A stretch of DNA of 64,000 nucleotides from CAYXVF01 sp964468125. GTDB lineage: Bacteria > Myxococcota > XYA12-FULL-58-9 > CAYXVF01. The translations under genes and the position numbers were made by a program. Positions 58,008 to 64,000 of this stretch are shown piece after piece; position 1 is the first letter of the stretch, and each line of letters begins with the position of its first letter. The DNA lies in NCBI GenBank assembly GCA_964468125.1, contig CAYXVF010000004.1, forward strand, positions 1 to 64,000, written 5' to 3'. The notes beneath the pieces were generated by a model that saw nothing but the letters and a program-made list of their open reading frames with translations, was not told the DNA's origin and made no database searches.

Positions 58008-59681
58008 ATGACGACTCTTGACGCCACGCTCGACCACACACCGGTCGAGCCCATTGATGAAAACTATCTGACGCACAGTCGAGGGCTGCTCTCCTGGCTC
58101 GTGACCCTCGACCACAAGCGCATCGGGGTCATGTACCTGATGGGGACGACCGCCGCTCTGATGCTCGGCGGTGTGTTCGCGCTGCTGCTGCGCACGGAGC
58201 TCCTGACGCCCGGACCGACGGTGATGGCCCACGACGCCTACAACCGGATGTTCACGCTCCACGGCGCGATCATGGTCTTCCTCTTCATCATTCCGTCGAT
58301 CCCCGCCGCCATCGGTAACTTCGTTTTGCCGGTGATGCTGGGCGCGAAGGATGTCGCGTTTCCGCGGATGAACCTCGCCAGCTTCTACCTCTGGATCGGC
58401 GGCGCGATTTTCTTCCTCTGGACGATGTACGCGAGCTCGATCGACACCGGATGGACGTTCTACACGCCCTACTCCTCGAGCACGGACACGGGCTCGCAAG
58501 GCAGCGTGATCAGCGCCACCACCGGCGTGTTCGTCCTAGGCTTCAGCTCGATTTTCACGGGACTGAACTTCATCGTCACCGTTCACAAGCTGCGACCGCC
58601 GGGCATGAGCTGGTTCAAGATGCCCCTGTTCATCTGGGCGATCTACGCGACCTCCGTGATCCAGGTCCTCGCAACCCCGGTGCTCGGAATCACGATGCTG
58701 CTCCTGATCGTGGAGCGCACCCTCGGAGTGGGTATCTTCGATCCCACCCTCGGCGGTGACCCAGTGCTGTTCCAGCACTTCTTCTGGTTCTACAGCCACC
58801 CGGCGGTTTACATCATGATCTTGCCCGGAATGGGCGTAATCTCTGAGCTGATCTCGGTGCACAGCCGCCGCTCGGTCTTCGGCTATCGCTTCATCGCTTT
58901 TTCGTCGCTCGCAATCGCGCTCATCGGATTCTTGGTCTGGGGTCACCACATGTTCACGAGCGGTCAGTCCGCACTCGCGAGCGTGGTGTTCTCGGCGCTG
59001 ACCTTCGCCGTCGCGATCCCGTCGGCGATCAAGATCTTCAACTGGACCGCGACGCTCTATCGCGGCTCGATCGCACTCAACAGTCCGATGCTCTACGCCC
59101 TTGGCTTCTTGTTCCTCTTCTTGATCGGCGGGCTCACCGGTCTGTTCCTCGCGACCCTCGCAACCGACATTCACCTGCACGACACCTACTTCGTGGTCGC
59201 ACACTTTCACTACGTGATGGTGGGTGGAACGCTGATGGCGCTTCTCGGCGGCCTGTACCACTGGTGGCCGAAGATGTTTGGCCGGATGTACAACGAAACC
59301 TGGGGCAAGATCGGCGCGGTCCTGGTGTTCTTGGGCTTCAACTTCACCTTCTTCCCGCAGTTCGTGCTCGGTGCGCGGGGAATGCCGCGGCGCTACTTCA
59401 ACTATCTGCCGGAGTTCCAAACGGGCCACATCGCCTCCACCGCCGGCGCCTATCTGCTCGGCTTTGGCATTCTCTTCGCGTTCGCGGGCCTCGCCTGGTC
59501 TGCCTTCAAGGGCCCCAAGGCGCCTGCCAATCCCTGGGGCGCGAACACGCTCGAGTGGAAGTGCAGCTCGCCGCCGCCCTACTACAACTTCCACCACGCG
59601 CCCGAGGTCGACAACCCGTACGACTACTCGGGCAAGGTTTACGACGAGAAGACCGGCGGATACGTCGACGCATCGGCCTGA
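58008..59681 (+). CDS. coxA: Cytochrome c oxidase subunit I, A2-type
   Basis: The 557-residue protein is haem-copper oxidase subunit I with twelve helices. It has the haem and CuB His ligands, including HHMFTSG (about 308-314), DTYFVVAHFHYVM near residue 392 and the early TLHGAIMVF. The segment FYSHPAVYIMILPGMG near residue 259 has Tyr-Ser and Ala where A1-type oxidases have HPEVYI. That is the A2 subclass, in which the proton-path Glu is replaced by the Tyr-Ser pair. It reduces oxygen to water and pumps protons. It follows coxB by 13 bases. Confidence 0.96.
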   Translation: MTTLDATLDHTPVEPIDENYLTHSRGLLSWLVTLDHKRIGVMYLMGTTAALMLGGVFALLLRTELLTPGPTVMAHDAYNRMFTLHGAIMVFLFIIPSIPAAIGNFVLPVMLGAKDVAFPRMNLASFYLWIGGAIFFLWTMYASSIDTGWTFYTPYSSSTDTGSQGSVISATTGVFVLGFSSIFTGLNFIVTVHKLRPPGMSWFKMPLFIWAIYATSVIQVLATPVLGITMLLLIVERTLGVGIFDPTLGGDPVLFQHFFWFYSHPAVYIMILPGMGVISELISVHSRRSVFGYRFIAFSSLAIALIGFLVWGHHMFTSGQSALASVVFSALTFAVAIPSAIKIFNWTATLYRGSIALNSPMLYALGFLFLFLIGGLTGLFLATLATDIHLHDTYFVVAHFHYVMVGGTLMALLGGLYHWWPKMFGRMYNETWGKIGAVLVFLGFNFTFFPQFVLGARGMPRRYFNYLPEFQTGHIASTAGAYLLGFGILFAFAGLAWSAFKGPKAPANPWGANTLEWKCSSPPPYYNFHHAPEVDNPYDYSGKVYDEKTGGYVDASA

Positions 59682-59707
59682 AAGGCCACTCTGGGGGAGA
59701 GAAGTAA

Positions 59708-60514
59708 ATGACGGCACTCGCTCACGGCGACGAGGGTCACGGCGAACACGGTCGCGACCACCACAGTCCTGACCTCGCCCACCACTTTGACTCGTACAAG
59801 CAGCAGTTTGACTCGGGCAAGCTCGGGATCTGGCTGTTTCTGGCGCAGGAGGTGCTGTTCTTCAGCGCTCTCTTCGTCGCCTACACCCTCTACCGGGCGA
59901 ACCACCCGGAGATCTTCGTCGAAGGCCACAAGTTCCTCGACGTGAAATGGGGCGCGATCAACACGGTAGTGCTTCTGACCTCATCGCTCACCGCGGCGTG
60001 GTCGGTGCGAGCCGCCCAGCTCAATCAGCGCGGCGTGCTGATCGCGACGCTCGCGATCACCATCATGTGTGCCTTCGGCTTCTTGGGCATCAAGTACATC
60101 GAGTACAGCCACAAGATTCACGAAGGCATTCTCTGGGGACAGTACTTCGATCCCCAGCACGGCCCGGCCCACGGGGCGGATGCAGGACATGGTGCGGAGG
60201 CCGGCGCCGCTGCAGGGCACTCGGCCGGCGCGGAAGCGGGACACGGTGCGAGCGCGGAGCCCGGAGCGGAAACCGCGAAGTACACCGGCCCGCGCTATCT
60301 CCCGAACTTCTTCAGCGTCTACTTCATGATGACCGGCCTGCACGGCATTCACGTGATCGCCGGCATCATCGTGTACGTGTGGCTGTTGAGTCGCGCTTTG
60401 CGCGGGCACTTCAACGAGAACTACTTCGGTCCCGTCGACTACGCCGCGCTCTACTGGCACTTGGTCGACCTGGTGTGGATCTACCTCTTCCCCCTCCTCT
60501 ACCTCATTCACTGA
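59708..60514 (+). CDS. coxC: Cytochrome c oxidase subunit III with His/Ala/Gly-rich insertion
   Basis: The 268-residue protein has the subunit III helices (AQEVLFFSALFVAYTLYR near residue 45, then TGLHGIHVIAGI and LYWHLVDLVWIYLF near the end). About 40 residues between the fourth and fifth helices (around 152-192) are an insertion built from Gly, Ala, His and Glu (GADAGHGAEAGAAAGHSAG and on). Subunit III supports proton uptake and stability. The N terminus is also His/Asp-rich and lacks a signal. Confidence 0.92.
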   Translation: MTALAHGDEGHGEHGRDHHSPDLAHHFDSYKQQFDSGKLGIWLFLAQEVLFFSALFVAYTLYRANHPEIFVEGHKFLDVKWGAINTVVLLTSSLTAAWSVRAAQLNQRGVLIATLAITIMCAFGFLGIKYIEYSHKIHEGILWGQYFDPQHGPAHGADAGHGAEAGAAAGHSAGAEAGHGASAEPGAETAKYTGPRYLPNFFSVYFMMTGLHGIHVIAGIIVYVWLLSRALRGHFNENYFGPVDYAALYWHLVDLVWIYLFPLLYLIH

Positions 60515-60526
60515 TCGGAGCACGCC

Positions 60527-60880
60527 ATGGGACACGGTAAAGACGAAATCGCACACGTCATGTCGCCCGCGATGCTGATCGGGGTGTTCGTCGCGTTGAT
60601 CGCGCTGACGGCCCTGACCGTCGGAGTCACTGCGGTCGACTTTGGAGCGAGCATGAACCTTGTGATCGCGATGGCGATCGCCACGGTCAAAGCGGCTCTG
60701 GTCGCCGCCTTCTTCATGCACCTGCTCTACGACAACAAACTCAACCTGCTCATTTTCTTGGGCAGCTTCGCGTTCCTGTTCCTGTTCGTCACCTTCACCC
60801 TGATGGACAGCACGCAGACCCAACGGGACATCGAAGCCCGCATCGCCGCGGAAGAGGCCGCAGCGGCGGAGCAAGGCTAG
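60527..60880 (+). CDS. coxD: Cytochrome c oxidase subunit IV
   Basis: The 117-residue protein has three membrane helices and matches the prokaryotic subunit IV family (LIGVFVALIALTALTVGV, then VKAALVAAFFMHLLYDN). The motif FFMHLLYDN is characteristic. It is a small, non-catalytic helper of the oxidase. It lies 12 bases after coxC and 13 bases before the second subunit III gene. Confidence 0.93.
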   Translation: MGHGKDEIAHVMSPAMLIGVFVALIALTALTVGVTAVDFGASMNLVIAMAIATVKAALVAAFFMHLLYDNKLNLLIFLGSFAFLFLFVTFTLMDSTQTQRDIEARIAAEEAAAAEQG

Positions 60881-60893
60881 AGTCGCTTTCGCG

Positions 60894-61514
60894 ATGTCGG
60901 CCGAGCCCGAACGCCCACGCCTCGAGGTCGTCGATGGCGGTGCACACGAGAGCGCCTTCGAGCGGGAGGTGAGCGCAGGCCAGCTCGGTCTTTGGATCCT
61001 CCTCGCCTCGCTCGCCGTCCTCTTCGCCTCGACGGTCATCGGCTATCTCGTCGTTCGCTACCGAACCGAGGGCTGGGCGCAGGGTTTACCCGCCCTTCCC
61101 ACCGGACTCTTGGTCAGCACGGGGATTATCGTCGCCACCAGCGCCACGCTCTGGCTCGCGGTCCGCGCGGCGCGCGCGGGTGACCGACCGCGCCTCGTGC
61201 AGATGCTGTGGGCGTCCATGGGACTCGCCCTCACCTTCTTGGTCGCGCAGGCGATCAACTGGCTCGAAATGGTGGGGGCGGACATGCCGCCGGACGTCGC
61301 GAACCTCTACGCCTTCACCTTCTATCTTCTCACCGGAACCCACGCGGCCCACGTCTTAGGCGGGCTCGTGCCGCTCGCCATTACCCTGCGCAACGCAACG
61401 CGCGGCCGCTACGATGAAAAACACCACGAGGGTGTGAGTCTCACGGCGCAATACTGGCACTTCCTGGACGTCGTGTGGCTCGTCCTCTTGGGCGTGATGT
61501 ACGGCACGACCTGA
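60894..61514 (+). CDS. Second cytochrome c oxidase subunit III-like protein
   Basis: The 206-residue product has the core helices of subunit III (GLWILLASLAVLFASTVIGY, TGTHAAHVLGGLV, TAQYWHFLDVVWLVLLG) but without the long insertion in coxC. Two subunit III-type genes in one cluster also occur in other act-cox operons. It could be an alternative subunit or part of the same enzyme. It is the last gene before the photosynthesis-related stretch. The start is the ATG at 60894. Confidence 0.85.
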   Translation: MSAEPERPRLEVVDGGAHESAFEREVSAGQLGLWILLASLAVLFASTVIGYLVVRYRTEGWAQGLPALPTGLLVSTGIIVATSATLWLAVRAARAGDRPRLVQMLWASMGLALTFLVAQAINWLEMVGADMPPDVANLYAFTFYLLTGTHAAHVLGGLVPLAITLRNATRGRYDEKHHEGVSLTAQYWHFLDVVWLVLLGVMYGTT

Positions 61515-61538
61515 GTTCTTGCCTGTCATGGGAAAGAC

Positions 61539-61587
61539 CTAGCCCGGGCCTTAGACCTGGTGCTAGCCCGTGCTTTGGTGCTAGCCC
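61539..61587. repeat. Short direct repeats at the bchF truncation point
   Basis: The 12-base unit TGGTGCTAGCCC occurs at 61558-61569 and again at 61576-61587. A related CTAGCCC lies at 61539-61545. They span the place where bchF similarity ends and the oxidase cluster begins. They could be the footprint of a deletion or insertion, but this is inference from position. Confidence 0.6.
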
Positions 61588-61894
61588 CGACAACCGCCAT
61601 GCTGAACACGTCTTCCCAGAAGAAGGGCTTACCGAACAGATAAACGCCGAAAACGACCTTCTCCCAGATCGTGTTCAAGCCGCTCATCGTTTATTTGATC
61701 ATGATCACGGGATCGATCGAGGCGGTCGCGGCAGTGTACAGCTCGCCTGTCACCAGGTAGGCCAACACCAGACCTAGACTCACCAAGAAGACGAGAAACT
61801 GTACCGGCGCGAGAATGCCTTGAACGAGGGTCCAGCGGGTTTCATCGCGCTTTCGCCGTTGCTCGGCGGTGTGTAGAAGAGCACCTATCTGTAC
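61586..61894 (-). pseudogene. bchF: Truncated bchF (bacteriochlorophyllide hydratase) remnant
   Basis: The minus strand encodes a clear match to BchF, the enzyme that hydrates the 3-vinyl group of chlorophyllide in bacteriochlorophyll synthesis. It reads TAEQRRKRDETRWTLVQGIL, then APVQFLVFLVSLGLVLAYLV and TASI. After an in-frame TAA at 61691-61693 the same frame gives TIWEKVVFGVYLF, then GKPFFWEDVFSMAVV. The spacing between TASI and WEK (16 codons) is as in intact BchF. No ATG, GTG or TTG lies between the upstream stop (61895) and the first matching residues. The last 60 or so residues are missing, replaced by sequence overlapping the CTAGCCC repeats. Missing start, internal stop and lost 3' end together mark it as non-functional. 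Confidence 0.85.
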
Positions 61895-61919
61895 TTAGAA
61901 AAGGCTCCAGGGGAGAAAG

Positions 61920-61937
61920 TGTCAAGTACAATTGACG
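61920..61937. promoter_or_regulatory. PpsR/CrtJ-type operator
   Basis: The 18-base sequence TGTCAAGTACAATTGACG differs from the TGT-N12-ACA consensus of PpsR/CrtJ only in the last base. Its inner bases are also symmetric (TGTCAA with TTGACG). On the minus strand it contains TTGACA, which would be a -35 box for the bchF remnant, so binding would block that promoter. It lies between divergent bchF and ppaA, 163 bases before the ppaA ATG. Confidence 0.7.
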
Positions 61938-61949
61938 TCTGGACTTCTT

Positions 61950-61965
61950 TACACTAGGGAGTGTA
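61950..61965. promoter_or_regulatory. Palindrome next to the PpsR-type site
   Basis: A perfect inverted repeat, TACACT at 61950-61955, AGGG, then AGTGTA at 61960-61965, lies 12 bases beyond the PpsR-type operator. The arms contain ACA and TGT in inverted order compared with a PpsR site. It may be a second regulator site. No protein can be named for it. Confidence 0.45.
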
Positions 61966-62099
61966 GGTGTAGAAAGGGAGAGGAAAGGCGCTTAGGAATC
62001 AACTTGAGGCTCTCGACGACACGTGATTGGGTTGACCCGCTTTCAACTGCGCGCAGCGGACGCAGTAGGGGCCGAAGCGCACGCAATACGGGGGACAAT

Positions 62100-62933
62100 A
62101 TGTCGTCGAGCAGCACGGGCTCGGAGGAGCGCGAACGCCAACGTCAGGAGCTCACGCGCACGATCCAGGCGGAAATCATTCCGAGACTCATGCTCGCCCA
62201 CCGGGTCGAGCCACCGCCGCGAGTCGTTCCCCGCAATGAAGTCGCCCCGAGCGACCACTTGGACGTAGATGCGTTTGCAAAGCGCCTACGTGAGCCATCC
62301 CTCGCCGGGGCGCTCGCGCAGGTCGCCGAGCTGCGAGCAAATGGACTGGACTTGGAGTCCCTCTTTCTCGACCTCCTGGCTCCCGCCGCCCACCTCTTGG
62401 GTGCGCAGTGGGAGCTCGACGAGGCCAGCTTCACCGACGTGACGGTGGGGCTCACGCACCTGCAGCACGTGGTGCGCGAGCTGGCCCCCGCATTCGAGCT
62501 CGAAGGTCATTTCCCCGGCATCGGCCACCGCGCGGTCTTAGCCCCCGCGCCGGGCGATCAGCACGTATTTGGACTCATCCTCCTCGAGGAATTCTTCCGT
62601 CGAGCGGGTTGGGACGTGCTGGGCGCCGCGGCCTCCGAGGAAGTCGATCTCGTCGAGCTCGTCCGCGAGGACTACGTCGCATTGGTAGGTTTCAGTGTCG
62701 CCGATCCACGATCGATTCCCGCCCTCGGAACCCTCATCGGGGAGCTGCGGGCAAAATCGGTCAACCGAGATCTGCTCGTAATGGTCGGCGGACACTGTGT
62801 GTTGGAGGACCCTACTCTCGTCGAAACTCTGGGTGCGGACGAAACCGGACGCACCGCTTTGGACGCAGTGAACAATGCGAACCGGCGCCTCGCCGAAATC
62901 GCATTGATGGCCACTGCGTCGAGTGAGGTCTGA
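62100..62933 (+). CDS. ppaA: PpaA/AerR-type B12-binding antirepressor
   Basis: The 277-residue protein matches AerR/PpaA regulators. It starts with TIQAEIIPRLMLAH (about 21-34), has a helical part with LGAQWELDEASFTDVTVGL (about 100-118), and the cobalamin-binding domain begins with GDQHVFGL (Asp153, His155, Gly158; the DxHxxG ligand motif). A Rossmann half continues through SVADPRSIPALGTLIGELRA to VMVGGH. Such proteins bind a B12 cofactor and counteract PpsR/CrtJ in purple bacteria, so as to derepress photosynthesis genes under low oxygen or light. ATG 62100 follows GGGGGAC. A longer in-frame start at 61932 would overlap the operator. ppsR begins 4 bases downstream. Confidence 0.9.
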   Translation: MSSSSTGSEERERQRQELTRTIQAEIIPRLMLAHRVEPPPRVVPRNEVAPSDHLDVDAFAKRLREPSLAGALAQVAELRANGLDLESLFLDLLAPAAHLLGAQWELDEASFTDVTVGLTHLQHVVRELAPAFELEGHFPGIGHRAVLAPAPGDQHVFGLILLEEFFRRAGWDVLGAAASEEVDLVELVREDYVALVGFSVADPRSIPALGTLIGELRAKSVNRDLLVMVGGHCVLEDPTLVETLGADETGRTALDAVNNANRRLAEIALMATASSEV

Positions 62934-62937
62934 CGCC

Positions 62938-64000
62938 GTGCACGGAATGCTCTCCGAAGAGTCCTTGGGAGCCCTCGACCTCAAGGTCGTCGCGGAGGTC
63001 ATTTCTGCGTCCACCGACATCGCTTTGATCCTAGAGCCGGACGGCGTCATTCACGACGTCTCGATCCATCCGTCACACCGGAACGATCCCCGCTTTCGAG
63101 GGTGGGTGGGGCAGCCGTGGATCGAAACCGTCGCGAACGACAGTCGCCCGAAGGTGGAAGCGCTTCTCAGGGAGGTAAAAGACGACGAGCACGTCCGCTC
63201 CCGGGAGATCAATCACCGCTACGAGGGGCTGGATGATTTCCCTGTCCGCTATTCAGCGATGGCCCTCGGCAAGGATGGGCAAATCCTAGCGATCGGCCGC
63301 GAGCTCGGCACCGTTGCGAACCTTCAGCAGCAGCTCCTGAACGCCCAGCAAGCGATGGAGCGCGAGTATGCGCGCCTTCGCAGCGCCGAGACGCGCTACC
63401 GTTTGCTCTTCCAGATCTCTTCGGAGGCGGTGCTGATCGTCGATGCCTCCAACCTCCGGATCGCCGAGGCGAATCCCGCCGCGCTCGAGCTCGCTACACG
63501 AGGCCGGGAGCGCGTCGACGGCCGCGCCCTTTCCCAGGTGTTCGACGCGAGCAGTGTGGAGCTCGTCACCGAGCTCTTGAAGAGCACGCGGACGAGCCGC
63601 ACCGGGAGCGCGCCGGAGCTCACCGCGCGCCTCGCCCGCGACCTGGAAGAGGTCTCGGTTTCAGCGACCGTCTTTCGACAGGGCGCGAGCGCCTATTACC
63701 TGCTGCGGCTCGCGCCGCTGAAGGTCGGAATCGAGCCCTCGGCGACGGAAGAAGAATCGCGCCTCTTGGAGGTCCTCGAGAGCCTTCCGGACTCCTTCGT
63801 CGTGATCAACGACGAGCGTCGCATCATGAGTGCCAATGCGGCCTTCTTCAATCTCGTTCAGGTCGCCACCGAATCGCAGGTGCTCGACCAGCCGCTCGAC
63901 CGCTGGGTGGGAAGGCCTGGCGTGGACCTGAACATCATGCTCGCCAACCTGCGCGATCACGGATCGATCCGAAACTTCGCTACGGTGGTTCAGGGTGAGC
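62938..64000 (+). CDS. ppsR: PpsR/CrtJ photosynthesis repressor (3' end beyond window)
   Basis: The open frame starts at GTG 62938 (or ATG 62947) and runs to the window edge with 354 codons seen. It has an N-terminal PAS domain (TDIALILEPDGVIHDVSIHP, then GWVGQPWIETVANDSRPKVE, and PVRYSAMALGKDGQILAIGR). A Q-linker follows (LQQQLLNAQQAMEREYARLR), then PAS1 (RYRLLFQISSEAVLIVDASN, then FRQGASAYYLLRL) and the start of PAS2 (LLEVLESLPDSFVVINDERR). This layout identifies PpsR/CrtJ, which represses photosynthesis genes under oxygen and light. Its C-terminal helix-turn-helix is outside the window. No Cys occurs in the visible part, so the PAS1 cysteine used for redox sensing in Rhodobacter is absent. 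Confidence 0.9.
   Translation, partial: MHGMLSEESLGALDLKVVAEVISASTDIALILEPDGVIHDVSIHPSHRNDPRFRGWVGQPWIETVANDSRPKVEALLREVKDDEHVRSREINHRYEGLDDFPVRYSAMALGKDGQILAIGRELGTVANLQQQLLNAQQAMEREYARLRSAETRYRLLFQISSEAVLIVDASNLRIAEANPAALELATRGRERVDGRALSQVFDASSVELVTELLKSTRTSRTGSAPELTARLARDLEEVSVSATVFRQGASAYYLLRLAPLKVGIEPSATEEESRLLEVLESLPDSFVVINDERRIMSANAAFFNLVQVATESQVLDQPLDRWVGRPGVDLNIMLANLRDHGSIRNFATVVQGE

Overview
The window is high-GC bacterial chromosome that looks like a member of the Myxococcota (Deltaproteobacteria in the older sense). Supporting signs are AgmX/PglI-type proteins with GYF or TonB-like ends, a Ser/Thr kinase with a C-terminal PEGA domain, PilZ fusions, many lipoproteins with myxobacterial Cys-rich, EGF, FG-GAP or Ig-like repeats, a 1,591-residue NAD-glutamate dehydrogenase, and an alternative complex III with a caa3 oxidase. 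The last 2.5 kb adds a marker that is rare in this phylum: an AerR/PpaA-PpsR regulator pair of photosynthesis genes, a degenerate bchF, and a matching operator. The organism is therefore probably a phototrophic myxobacterium, or descends from or acquired DNA from a phototroph.

Layout. 1-6 kb is an accessory region with small genes (GFA-type, PilZ, Tat-exported class A beta-lactamase) and decayed pieces: a HigBA-like toxin-antitoxin pair, the end of a PIN toxin, the start of a DUF2461 protein and an EGF-repeat fragment. 6-14 kb holds surface lipoproteins, a CBS protein and a phosphoesterase. 14.3-17.2 kb encodes ExbB/ExbD, an FtsB-like protein and a PEGA kinase. 17.2-26.4 kb, on the minus strand, holds a GYF/AgmX protein, DsbD- and TlpA-like proteins, HisS, Lon and a GGDEF protein. 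27.3-34.8 kb, on the minus strand, holds a 663-residue unknown, a two-gene unit centred on a GHKL ATPase-transglutaminase fusion, and a lytic transglycosylase. 36-47 kb carries AlaRS, a methyltransferase, a PilZ/Hsp70-like fusion, NAD-glutamate dehydrogenase and an AgmX-like protein.

47.4-61.5 kb is a complete aerobic electron-transfer island: ActA, ActB, ActC, an ActD-ActE fusion, ActF and a membrane cytochrome c, then a terminator, then Sco, CoxB (with haem c), CoxA (A2-type), CoxC, CoxD and a second subunit III. Together these oxidise quinol and pass electrons through c haems to oxygen. Directly downstream, the minus-strand bchF relic ends in a short direct-repeat patch. A PpsR-like operator separates it from the divergent ppaA-ppsR pair, and ppsR runs off the window end. 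This is the likely edge of a photosynthesis gene cluster lying beyond 64,000.

No rRNA, tRNA, CRISPR array, intact insertion sequence or prophage was seen.
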